Shown piece after piece: positions 33,453 to 41,681 of a stretch of 64,000 nt of DNA. The notes under the pieces were generated by a model. The model was not told where the DNA came from. It did no database searches and saw nothing but the letters and a program-made list of their open reading frames with translations. The stretch's first letter is position 1. Each line of letters begins with the position of its first letter. The stretch comes from Spongiivirga citrea. GTDB lineage: Bacteria > Bacteroidota > Bacteroidia > Flavobacteriales > Flavobacteriaceae. Position numbers and translations under genes: made by a program. The stretch lies in NCBI RefSeq assembly GCF_010671565.1, contig NZ_JAABOQ010000001.1, positions 620,001 through 684,000 of the forward strand, written 5' to 3'.

Positions 33453-34382
33453 ATGAAAGATAATTTTTTAGCAAAATGGCTAAATGATGAGTTAGAAAGC
33501 TCAGAGCTTCAGGAGTTACAAAAAACTCCAGAGTTCGAGTCGTATAATAAGATCATTAGTACATTAGATAAGTTGGAAGCCCCAGCCTTTGATGAAAAGG
33601 CGGCATTTGCTTCTTTTAAGTCCAACTATCTTGCTACACCCCAGATTAAAGAAGAAAAAGAAACCAAAGTCATTAAAATGAATGTTTGGAAACCAATTTT
33701 ACGCATAGCAGCTGTGGTTGTGCTTGCTGTAGGTTTCTACACATATTTTAATACACTTGATACTTCAGTAGCTACAGATTTAGCTCAAATGTCGGAAATT
33801 ACACTTCCTGATAATTCTGAAGTAATAGTGAATGCCGGTTCTGAAATTTCTTTCAACAAAAACAGTTGGAATGAAAACAGAGAAGTAAACCTTAAAGGTG
33901 AGGCATTCTTTAAAGTTGCAAAAGGACAAAAATTTGACGTAGTCACTACTGATGGTATTGTATCAGTATTAGGTACGCAATTTAATGTAAATAACCGCGA
34001 AGGACTATTCCAAGTAACATGTTACGAAGGTTTAGTAAGTGTAGCGCATAAAGGTCAGGTAACAAAATTACCTGCAGGAACTGCCTTTACCGTATTAAAT
34101 GGTGAAGTAGTTTCTAAAGAGTCGCCTACAACTCAAGTTCCTTCATGGACAATTAATGAAAGTTCTTTCAAGAGTATGCCGTTAGGTATTGTAATTGCAG
34201 AGCTTGAAAGACAGCATAATGTCGTTATTGAAACTCAAAATTTAGACTTGAATAAGAATTTCACAGGAAATTTTAGTAATAACGACGTAAATTTAGCTTT
34301 GAAGAGCATCAGTATTCCTTTAAATCTTATATTTGATATTCAAGATAAGAAGGTAATATTATATGCAGAAAATAATAAGTAG
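33453..34382 (+). CDS. FecR-type anti-sigma factor
   Basis: A 309-residue inner-membrane protein. Residues 1-75 are cytoplasmic and should hold the sigma factor; a helix spans about 77-98 (ILRIAAVVVLAVGFYTYF). The periplasmic FecR domain follows (EITLPDNSEVIVNAGSEISF, GEAFFKVAKGQKFDVVT, SVLGTQFNV) and the C-terminal DUF4974 unit (SFKSMPLGIVIAELERQHNVVIE) resembles an STN domain. It relays the receptor signal to sigma. The last 20 bases overlap the receptor start, so the pair is coupled. Confidence 0.9.
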   Translation: MKDNFLAKWLNDELESSELQELQKTPEFESYNKIISTLDKLEAPAFDEKAAFASFKSNYLATPQIKEEKETKVIKMNVWKPILRIAAVVVLAVGFYTYFNTLDTSVATDLAQMSEITLPDNSEVIVNAGSEISFNKNSWNENREVNLKGEAFFKVAKGQKFDVVTTDGIVSVLGTQFNVNNREGLFQVTCYEGLVSVAHKGQVTKLPAGTAFTVLNGEVVSKESPTTQVPSWTINESSFKSMPLGIVIAELERQHNVVIETQNLDLNKNFTGNFSNNDVNLALKSISIPLNLIFDIQDKKVILYAENNK

Positions 34383-36945
34383 GAGTTGGCACCTATTAAT
34401 ACTCCTCTTTTTATTACATAATTTTCAGGTAAGTTTTTCGCAAGACTTAAAACAAAACAACAAATTGCTGCTCGTTGAGGTACTTCCTCAAATAGAGCAG
34501 CAATTTTCTGTTACATTTACTTACGTAGATGAAACACTTGATAATGTTTATGTTAGGGCTTTTGACGTAAAAAAAACCTACTTAAGTAAACTTCTCCAAA
34601 ACATTTCGAGCCAAACACAACTTGTGTTTAACGAGCTTACAAAAGGCAACTATGCTATTAGTGAAAATCCAGAATTAACTGTCTGTGCAACGATCATCGA
34701 TGCAGAAAATGACGACCGTATTTTTGGTGCTACTATCGTAGTCGTAAACAAAAGCCAGGGAGCATTAAGTATTGAAGATGGTAGTTTTAAACTTTCAGAA
34801 ATAAAGCGAACGGACTCTTTAGAGGTTCGCTATCTTGGGTATAAATCTGTTGGGGTATACGCAAAAGACCTACTCGACCTTACCAATTGCCCTCTTATTA
34901 AGTTAGAAAGAAAGTACGAAACCCTTAACGAAGTAGTCTTAACCGAGTTCTTAACTGTTGGTATTCAAAAGCAAAAGGATGGCGTAATTAGCATGTCTCC
35001 TGATGATTTTGGAATTTTACCTGGTCTTGCAGAACCAGATGTGCTTCAGACCATACAGGCATTGCCAGGAGTAAAAAGTATTGACGAAACCATTTCGGAC
35101 ATCAATATTCGCGGCGGTACAAATGATCAAAATTTAGTTTTATGGGATGATATTAGAATGTTTCAACTAGGACATTTCTTCGGTTTAATATCGGCATTCA
35201 ACCCCTATGTTACTAATAACATTGCAGTCATTAAAAATGGAACCAATGCACAGTATGGTGATGGCGTAAGTAGTGTCATAAAAATGGAAACCGACAATGA
35301 CGTTAAGGAAGAATTTAGTGGCGGTGGAGGTATAAATTTTATTGGTGCTGATGCGTATGCTAACCTTCCTATAAGAGAAGGGCTTTCTGCACAGGTTTCT
35401 GCACGAAGATCGGCAACCGATTTCTTACGATCACCGACCTATGATCAATATTTCACTAGAGCTTTTCAAGATTCGAAAATCACCGACCTCACTACAAATG
35501 AAGATGTTGAAGATATAGAAGGTGAAGAAACTTTTTTCTTTTATGATCTATCAGCAAAAATATTATATGATCTTGATGATAAACATTCGTTTAGAGCTAG
35601 CTTTATTAATATTGCAAATAAACTTACCTATGTAGAACGGGCTGAAGTAACAGGAAACCCGTTTGACGAAGAAAAAGAAAGTTCTCTCGATCAAAAGAGT
35701 TTAGCCTTTGGAGGAAATTGGACTGCAAAATGGACTGACCGACTCACCACTACCCTTTCGGGTTACTACACAAACTACGATCTTGATGCGCTCAATTTTA
35801 CACTATTTTCTGATCAACGTCTACTTCAATTAAATGAGGTACTTGAAACAGGAACCAAGTTAGTAGCTACCTATGATCTTCAAGGAGAGCGCGTCTACTT
35901 ATCAGGAGGATATCACTTTTCAGAAATTGGAGTAACCAATATAACTGATATTAATATTCCTAGTTTTAACGAAACTCGAAAAGATGTTTTGAGAAATCAT
36001 GCTGTTTTTGGTGAATACAATTTTTCATCTGAAACTGGAGATCTAGCTGCACGTCTTGGACTTCGAGCAAATTATTTTTCCAATTTCGAAAAATTGGTAA
36101 TCGAACCACGTCTTAATGTTGTATACAAGTTTTCTCCGGAAATAACTGGAGAGCTTCGTGCAGAAATGAAAAGTCAGACAGCAACACAGGAAATTGACCT
36201 TCAGGATAATTTTTTAGGAGTTGAGAAACGCCGCTGGGAGCTATCTAACGATGGTAGTAGACCCATAACGCAAAGCAAGCAAGCGTCAACTGAATTTAGT
36301 TATAACAAGAATAATTGGCTTGTGTCCCTAAGTGCTTTTTACAAAGATGTTACAGGAATCACCACCTCAAACCAAGGCTTTCAAAACCAAAATCAGTTTG
36401 CCCGTTTCGAAGGTGGTTACAGCCTCTCGGGAGTTGAATTCTTATTAAATAAAAAAGCAGCCAATTTTAGTGCTTGGTTAGGTTATAGTTATAATGTAAA
36501 TAATTATGAATTTACCGATCTCGATCCTGGTGAATTTAGAAATAACCTCGATGTGCGACATGCAGTTACCGTAGCAGCTACTTATACTTGGCAAAAAATC
36601 CGGTTTGCACTTGGGACTAATTGGCGAACAGGTAGGCCTTATACCTTACCGCTACCAGGAAATGAAATAAATGAAAGCGGGTTAATCAACACCATTAATT
36701 ATGATGTCCCCAATGGTGCCAATCTCGATGATTATTGGAGAACAGATTTTTCGGCCAACTACAAGTTTAATGTTAACGACCGATTAAGAGCTACTGTAGG
36801 AGCAGCTTTATTAAATATTTTTGACAGACGCAATACCTTAAACATATATTATCGACTTGACACACCTCAATCAGATAACGTTCAAGAAGTAGAGCAAAAG
36901 TCTTTAGGTATTACTCCAAACGTAAGTTTCCGCTTAAATTTCTAG
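34363..36945 (+). CDS. TonB-dependent outer-membrane receptor/transducer with STN domain
   Basis: An 860-residue protein: signal peptide (1-27, ending FSQ), STN signalling domain (about 30-105, LLLVEVLPQIEQQFSVTF), carboxypeptidase-like regulatory domain (about 110-185, IDAENDDRIFGATIVVVNKSQGA), plug (about 205-320, LQTIQALPGVKSI, NIRGGTNDQNLVLWDD) and a 22-strand barrel ending in Phe (VSFRLNF). No SusD partner is adjacent. With sigma and FecR it forms a cell-surface signalling trio; the ligand is unknown. Convergent with the HTH gene, 4-bp overlap of stops. Confidence 0.9.
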   Translation: MQKIISRSWHLLILLFLLHNFQVSFSQDLKQNNKLLLVEVLPQIEQQFSVTFTYVDETLDNVYVRAFDVKKTYLSKLLQNISSQTQLVFNELTKGNYAISENPELTVCATIIDAENDDRIFGATIVVVNKSQGALSIEDGSFKLSEIKRTDSLEVRYLGYKSVGVYAKDLLDLTNCPLIKLERKYETLNEVVLTEFLTVGIQKQKDGVISMSPDDFGILPGLAEPDVLQTIQALPGVKSIDETISDINIRGGTNDQNLVLWDDIRMFQLGHFFGLISAFNPYVTNNIAVIKNGTNAQYGDGVSSVIKMETDNDVKEEFSGGGGINFIGADAYANLPIREGLSAQVSARRSATDFLRSPTYDQYFTRAFQDSKITDLTTNEDVEDIEGEETFFFYDLSAKILYDLDDKHSFRASFINIANKLTYVERAEVTGNPFDEEKESSLDQKSLAFGGNWTAKWTDRLTTTLSGYYTNYDLDALNFTLFSDQRLLQLNEVLETGTKLVATYDLQGERVYLSGGYHFSEIGVTNITDINIPSFNETRKDVLRNHAVFGEYNFSSETGDLAARLGLRANYFSNFEKLVIEPRLNVVYKFSPEITGELRAEMKSQTATQEIDLQDNFLGVEKRRWELSNDGSRPITQSKQASTEFSYNKNNWLVSLSAFYKDVTGITTSNQGFQNQNQFARFEGGYSLSGVEFLLNKKAANFSAWLGYSYNVNNYEFTDLDPGEFRNNLDVRHAVTVAATYTWQKIRFALGTNWRTGRPYTLPLPGNEINESGLINTINYDVPNGANLDDYWRTDFSANYKFNVNDRLRATVGAALLNIFDRRNTLNIYYRLDTPQSDNVQEVEQKSLGITPNVSFRLNF

Positions 36946-37208
36946 TGTATTTTAAAAGGATAGTTATTGGCCGTATGTATCATTTCGATACGCCCATCTT
37001 CCTTGATCCAATTTAAAATCGTCCCACTTTTTTTAATTCCGTATTTACGCTGTAGCTTTTCGATACTTAAAAACCCATTCTGATATTCCTGAATGACTCT
37101 GTTTTTAAATGCCTGGCTGTAAATACGTGAGCCTTTTGATTTTTTTGTAAGCATGTTGCGTTGTGTCATTGTTGTTTGCATGAGTGCAATACTCAAGCAT
37201 GTTGTCAT
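36942..37208 (-). CDS. Solitary transposase-type HTH protein 1
   Basis: An 88-residue protein. Residues about 25-70 form an IS3 OrfA-like HTH (YSQAFKNRVIQEYQNG, then LSIEKLQRKYGI, then ILNWIKEDG). No catalytic DDE domain follows on any frame and no terminal inverted repeats were seen, so this is not an active insertion sequence. Start ATG at 37208; the Met at residues 10 or 14 is also possible. An ECF-class promoter stands 55 bp upstream. It is probably a DNA-binding regulator derived from a transposase. Confidence 0.7.
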   Translation of the reverse strand: MTTCLSIALMQTTMTQRNMLTKKSKGSRIYSQAFKNRVIQEYQNGFLSIEKLQRKYGIKKSGTILNWIKEDGRIEMIHTANNYPFKIH

Positions 37209-37263
37209 GTTGTTGTATTAGGAAATAGGTTTGGGAGAGAACGAAAACTAAAGGTCTTCAACT

Positions 37264-37295
37264 ATATAACAATTCGTCCAAGAAAAACCCTACCT
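37264..37295 (-). promoter_or_regulatory. ECF-class promoter copy: HTH protein 1
   Basis: On the minus strand AGGTAGGGT, 14 nt, TTGTTATAT, identical in both blocks to the fecR copy. The leader is about 50 nt. Confidence 0.8.
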
Positions 37296-37318
37296 AGTTC
37301 TTTTGTAAAATGCAAAAA

Positions 37319-37339
37319 CCCCGCCACAAAGTGACGAGG
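37319..37339 (-). terminator. Terminator of HTH gene 2
   Basis: On the minus strand CCTCGTCAC pairs with GTGGCGGGG around a 3-nt loop (two G-U pairs, which show the strand) and is followed by GTTTTTGC. A second stem, ACAAACC/GGTTTGT, lies at 37352-37375, nearer the stop. Confidence 0.75.
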
Positions 37340-37388
37340 TCTCCCAGTTTGACAAACCTATAAAAATGGGTTTGTTCAAGGTGTTTCC

Positions 37389-37646
37389 TTATGAATATTG
37401 CAATTTGTGCTTATTTAAGGCTATTTGCGTTTCTAGTTTATTTAAATATTGTTTTCTGTTCGAAACAGAACTTTTGTTAGTATAATGACCAATCCAGCTC
37501 AATATCTCATGACAGGTGTCTATACCATATTTATTTCGAAGTCCTTCGATACTTAGCAAGCCTTGCTCGTACTCTTTAGTCACCAACTGCTTAAAAGTTT
37601 CGCTGTATAAAGTAACTTTTTGAATATTTTTTGGTCTTGCTTTCAT
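37389..37646 (-). CDS. Solitary transposase-type HTH protein 2
   Basis: An 85-residue protein related to the one at 36942-37208: LYSETFKQLVTKEYEQG, LSIEGLRNKYGI and ILSWIGH line up with YSQAFKNRVIQEYQNG, LSIEKLQRKYGI and ILNWIKE. The basic N-terminus (MKARPKNIQK) precedes the HTH; a helical, charged tail follows (KQYLNKLETQIALNKHK). ATG start, own ECF-class promoter 43 bp upstream and own terminator. Likely a regulator, possibly forming mixed complexes with protein 1. Confidence 0.7.
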   Translation of the reverse strand: MKARPKNIQKVTLYSETFKQLVTKEYEQGLLSIEGLRNKYGIDTCHEILSWIGHYTNKSSVSNRKQYLNKLETQIALNKHKLQYS

Positions 37647-37688
37647 TGATAAGATTGTTATAAATACTAACTTTTTGTGCTAGTACAT

Positions 37689-37720
37689 ATAAAACAATTT
37701 GCTTCAATAAAACCCTACCT
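37689..37720 (-). promoter_or_regulatory. ECF-class promoter copy: HTH protein 2
   Basis: On the minus strand AGGTAGGGT, 14 nt, TTGTTTTAT. It sits in the 121-bp gap between argS and the HTH gene. Confidence 0.8.
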
Positions 37721-37767
37721 ATAATTAAGAGGTTTTCGAAAAAAAATGTGAGGTGAAAATTGAAAGA

Positions 37768-39543
37768 TTACATACGTTCAGGAACGTCTATACCCAACAG
37801 ACTGCAAGAAAGCTTAATAGTCTTTCCTACTTTGCCCGCAAGCTGAATTCTAAATGCTCTTTTTTGGGCATCTTTTTCTCCTAGAATATGAATATTTTGG
37901 AAAAATGAGTTGAACTCTCTTACCAAATCATATGTATAATTTGCAATCAATGCTGGACTATATTGAGCCGCCGCTTGTTGCACTACATCTGGGTACTGTT
38001 CCAAGCGTTTTAAAAGATACTTTTCCTTTAGATCAATGTCAATAGTTGTATCAATAGGTGCTACTCTATAGTCCACTTTTCGCAAAACGGATTGAATACG
38101 TGCATAGGTATATTGAACAAAAGGACCTGTGTTTCCTTGAAAATCGATAGACTCTTTTGGGTCGAATAAAATTCGTTTTTTAGGATCAACCTTTAATATA
38201 TAGTATTTTAAGGCAGCGAGACCAATAGTTTGATATAATGCTAACTTTTCAGCGTCAGTATAATCCTCTAATTTGCCTAATTCTCTAGAAATTTCGCCAG
38301 CAGTTTCAGCCATATTCTGAATAAGGTCATCCGCATCTACTACAGTACCTTCTCTACTTTTCATTTTACCCGAAGGTAAATCGACCATACCATAACTTAA
38401 ATGATACAAATTTTCTGCCCAGCCAAAACCAAGTTTTTTCAAAATCAGAAACAGGACTTTAAAATGATAATCTTGTTCATTACCCACTGTATAAACCATG
38501 CTATTTATCTCGGGATTATCATTTACACGTTGTATCGCTGTACCAATATCTTGAGTCATATATACAGCAGTACCATCGCTGCGCAAAACAATCTTTTCAT
38601 CAAGCCCATCATCAGTAAGGTCTATCCACACACTGCCATCTTCTTTTCTATAAAAAACCCCTTTTTCTAGCCCACTTTCTACTACATCTTTTCCTAATAA
38701 ATAGGTGTCACTTTCATAATAAAAGCTATCAAAATCTACCCCTAGGGCTTTGTATGTGACATCAAATCCGTCATATACCCATTGATTCATCATTTTCCAA
38801 AGTGCAACTACTTCTTCATCCCCTTGCTCCCATTTGCGCAACATTTTTTGAGCTTCCTGCAATATAGGAGCTTCTTTTTTTGCTTGATCTTCAAGTAGAC
38901 CGTTGACCATTAAATCTTCAACTTGTTTTTTATACTCCTGATCAAAACGAACATAGTAGTTACCTACTAGCTTATCTCCTTTTATTTTTTCCGAATCTGG
39001 AGTAGCTCCATTTCCAAACTTCTGCCAAGCCAACATTGACTTACAAATATGGATACCACGATCATTTATGATTTGTGTTTTTATAACTTTCTTACCGGCT
39101 GCCTTTTGTATTTGAGCAACCGAATACCCTAAAAGATTGTTTCGAATGTGCCCTAAGTGTAGCGGTTTGTTCGTATTTGGTGAGGAATATTCAACTAATA
39201 CCCCACCGTTTGATACGTCAGGAGTTATATGACCAAATTGCTCGTCTTGCTGTATTTGATTAAAGTAATTAAGGTAATAGCCATCAGCAATTACCAAATT
39301 TAAAAAGCCCTTTACCACATTATAATCGACGACCTCATTGGTATTTGTTTTTAAATAGACACCTATGGTTTCGCCTAGCTGCACTGGATTTGTTTTTACA
39401 TATTTCAGTAACTGAAAGATTACAACAGTGATATCGCCTTCAAAATCTTTACGCGTACTTTGAAATTCAACAGCATCGATAGTAACATCATAATCATTTT
39501 TAACTAACTGTTTTATTGCATTTGTAATTACTTCTTGCAGCAT
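37768..39543 (-). CDS. argS: Arginyl-tRNA synthetase
   Basis: A 591-residue class I synthetase. The HIGH-type motif is NKPLHLGHIRNN (about 121-132), the KMSK-type loop is replaced by SGKMKSREG, and the ArgRS-specific DALR anticodon-binding domain closes the protein (VQYTYARIQSVLRK onward). It charges tRNA-Arg with arginine. ATG at 39543, close behind a -7 element. Confidence 0.96.
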   Translation of the reverse strand: MLQEVITNAIKQLVKNDYDVTIDAVEFQSTRKDFEGDITVVIFQLLKYVKTNPVQLGETIGVYLKTNTNEVVDYNVVKGFLNLVIADGYYLNYFNQIQQDEQFGHITPDVSNGGVLVEYSSPNTNKPLHLGHIRNNLLGYSVAQIQKAAGKKVIKTQIINDRGIHICKSMLAWQKFGNGATPDSEKIKGDKLVGNYYVRFDQEYKKQVEDLMVNGLLEDQAKKEAPILQEAQKMLRKWEQGDEEVVALWKMMNQWVYDGFDVTYKALGVDFDSFYYESDTYLLGKDVVESGLEKGVFYRKEDGSVWIDLTDDGLDEKIVLRSDGTAVYMTQDIGTAIQRVNDNPEINSMVYTVGNEQDYHFKVLFLILKKLGFGWAENLYHLSYGMVDLPSGKMKSREGTVVDADDLIQNMAETAGEISRELGKLEDYTDAEKLALYQTIGLAALKYYILKVDPKKRILFDPKESIDFQGNTGPFVQYTYARIQSVLRKVDYRVAPIDTTIDIDLKEKYLLKRLEQYPDVVQQAAAQYSPALIANYTYDLVREFNSFFQNIHILGEKDAQKRAFRIQLAGKVGKTIKLSCSLLGIDVPERM

Positions 39544-39563
39544 TAACTTCTTTTTTAAGGCTG

Positions 39564-39571
39564 CAAAGATA
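39564..39571 (-). promoter_or_regulatory. -7 element of argS
   Basis: TATCTTTG on the minus strand, an exact TAnnTTTG match, lies 20 nt upstream of the argS ATG. Confidence 0.45.
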
Positions 39572-39658
39572 ACTATTAAACCGAAATTGATGATGTTTTG
39601 AATATAGCTTATATGAGTGTATATAATGGTATCTTTATAAATAAAAAAAACGCGCTAT

Positions 39659-40093
39659 ATGTTGTTAAACGTTTCGTATAATGACCCCAAGATTAAAGAA
39701 CAAATTGAACAAGAAGTCGGTAAGCCTTATACATTAAAAGAGCGGTTAAAACTAAAAGGTGTTGGCTCGCCAAAATTACTTATAACATCGACTAGTATAG
39801 AAATTCATAACCTACTCATTTTAGACAAATACATCAATACCTGTAATATTGAGCTACGCCCCAATGGTATTATTGTTCGATTTAGATCGCTCTTAGAAAC
39901 ATTTGCACTTGTCATTCCATATTACAAATTGTCCCTTTATAAAGGCAGGTCGGATGAATATTCCATTTTTAAGGATCAATATTTCATAAAGATAAAGGCT
40001 GAACCTACCAACAATCAACTTAACAAATTCATTAAAAAAATAACTCAAAAAAAAGCCGACATCTCCTCTTTCAATGGTGATATTTATTCGTAA
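39659..40093 (+). CDS. Conserved hypothetical protein
   Basis: A 144-residue soluble protein with no signal peptide or membrane helix. The strand-rich middle (IEIHNLLILDKYINTCNIELRPNGIIVRFRSLL and VIPYYKLSLYKGRSDEY) suggests a PH-like or small beta-barrel domain, followed by a basic helix (NNQLNKFIKKITQKK). I do not recognise a family. It precedes the SDR gene by 17 bp. Confidence 0.6.
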   Translation: MLLNVSYNDPKIKEQIEQEVGKPYTLKERLKLKGVGSPKLLITSTSIEIHNLLILDKYINTCNIELRPNGIIVRFRSLLETFALVIPYYKLSLYKGRSDEYSIFKDQYFIKIKAEPTNNQLNKFIKKITQKKADISSFNGDIYS

Positions 40094-40110
40094 TTTATGA
40101 TCGTAATCAA

Positions 40111-41553
40111 ATGAATATGAATGTATTACTAACCGGAGCCAATGGCTACATTGGAATGCGTTTACTTCCAAGACTACTAGATATGGGGCATAACGTTATA
40201 TGCTGTGTACGAAATGCAAAACGCCTATCTGTAGACCAAGAGACACTTAATAAAATAACGGTTATTGAAATAGACTTTTTAGATGAGCCTGATCCGGATA
40301 AAATCCCACCAGAAATTGATATAGCGTATTACTTAATTCACTCAATGACTTCATCTACAACCGATTTCGATCAAAAAGAAGAAGTATCCGCACGCAATTT
40401 CAACACGTACATGAGTTATACATCGGTAAATCAAGTTATCTATTTAAGCGGAATTGTAAACGAAAAAAATCTTTCTAAACACCTTTGGTCTCGTAAAAAT
40501 GTCGAAGAAACCTTGTACGAAGGTAATTACAATGTAACTGTTTTACGAGCTGCCATTATTGTAGGTTCTGGCAGTGCTTCTTTTGAAATAATTCGTGATC
40601 TATGTGAAAAATTACCCTTTATGATTACACCAAAATGGGTCTTGACAAAAGCGCAGCCTATTGCAATTCGAGATGTTATCAATTTTATGCTCGAAGTAAT
40701 AGGAAATGAAAAGTGCTACAACGATTCTTTTGATATTGGCGGGCCAGATATCCTTACCTACAAACAAATGCTTCATTTATATGCCAGAACAAGAGGCTTT
40801 AAAAACTGGATTTTGACGCTACCACTGATGACACCTAAATTGTCATCGTATTGGCTTTACTTCGTTACCTCGACCTCATACAAACTTGCACTAAATCTTG
40901 TAGATAGCATGAAAATTGAGGTGATTACCAAAGATACCCGCTTACAACAAATCTTAAAAATTGAGCCCCATACCTATACAGAAGCTATTGAAATGGCTTT
41001 TACCAGAATAAAACAAAATCGTGTCGTTAGCAGTTGGAAAGATAGTATGATAAGTGGCCGGTTTAAAAAGGAATTAAAAAAGTATGTTGAAGTACCTACT
41101 TTTGGCTGCTTGAAAGATGAAAAAACAAAAAAAGTAGAGAAACCCGAATTGGTTTTAAAAAACATTTGGAGCATTGGTGGGGATAAGGGTTGGTATTATG
41201 GCGACTGGCTATGGAGGATAAGAGGGTTTATAGATAAGCTAATAGGCGGTGTTGGCTTAAGAAGAGGGCGTACTAACCCGAACAACATATACGAGGGTGA
41301 TGCCCTAGATTTTTGGCGAGTGCTTTTAGCTGACAAAAAAAACAAAAGGCTTCTCCTTTTTGCAGAAATGCGTGTGCCCGGTGAAGCATGGTTAGAATTT
41401 AATATTGATGAGAACAATGTGCTACACCAAACGGCAACTTTTAGACCACGAGGACTTATTGGGCGTTTATATTGGTACAGTATGCTTCCTTTTCATTTTT
41501 TTATTTTTAGTGGGATGATTAGAAATATATGTAATGTAAATTCTATCGATTAA
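40111..41553 (+). CDS. NAD(P)-binding SDR protein with C-terminal DUF2867
   Basis: A 480-residue protein. The first 300 residues form an atypical SDR: LLTGANGYIGMRLL is the dinucleotide loop, DIAYYLIHSM and VIYLSGI follow the strands. The last 150 residues are DUF2867-like (GDKGWYYGDWLWRIRGFID, EGDALDFWRVL, LLFAEMRVPGEAWLEF, RPRGLIGRLYWY). This fusion is common in Bacteroidota with no assigned reaction. ATG at 40111, or the ATG at 40117. Confidence 0.82.
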   Translation: MNMNVLLTGANGYIGMRLLPRLLDMGHNVICCVRNAKRLSVDQETLNKITVIEIDFLDEPDPDKIPPEIDIAYYLIHSMTSSTTDFDQKEEVSARNFNTYMSYTSVNQVIYLSGIVNEKNLSKHLWSRKNVEETLYEGNYNVTVLRAAIIVGSGSASFEIIRDLCEKLPFMITPKWVLTKAQPIAIRDVINFMLEVIGNEKCYNDSFDIGGPDILTYKQMLHLYARTRGFKNWILTLPLMTPKLSSYWLYFVTSTSYKLALNLVDSMKIEVITKDTRLQQILKIEPHTYTEAIEMAFTRIKQNRVVSSWKDSMISGRFKKELKKYVEVPTFGCLKDEKTKKVEKPELVLKNIWSIGGDKGWYYGDWLWRIRGFIDKLIGGVGLRRGRTNPNNIYEGDALDFWRVLLADKKNKRLLLFAEMRVPGEAWLEFNIDENNVLHQTATFRPRGLIGRLYWYSMLPFHFFIFSGMIRNICNVNSID

Positions 41554-41681
41554 CACGCACTTAAAAAGTCGTTAATGGAGAATATGTGCCGATGATAGAA
41601 ATTGAATCTTAAAACCCAAAAATTAAGTCAAGGATTATTTTAAGTTCTTATTTTTATAATTGCTAACATCCCCCTAGCGTT

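Noticed and set aside
36942-37646. An IS3-type insertion sequence
   Set aside because: Only OrfA-like HTH domains are present, twice and diverged, each with its own promoter; no DDE integrase, no terminal inverted repeats and no target duplication were seen.
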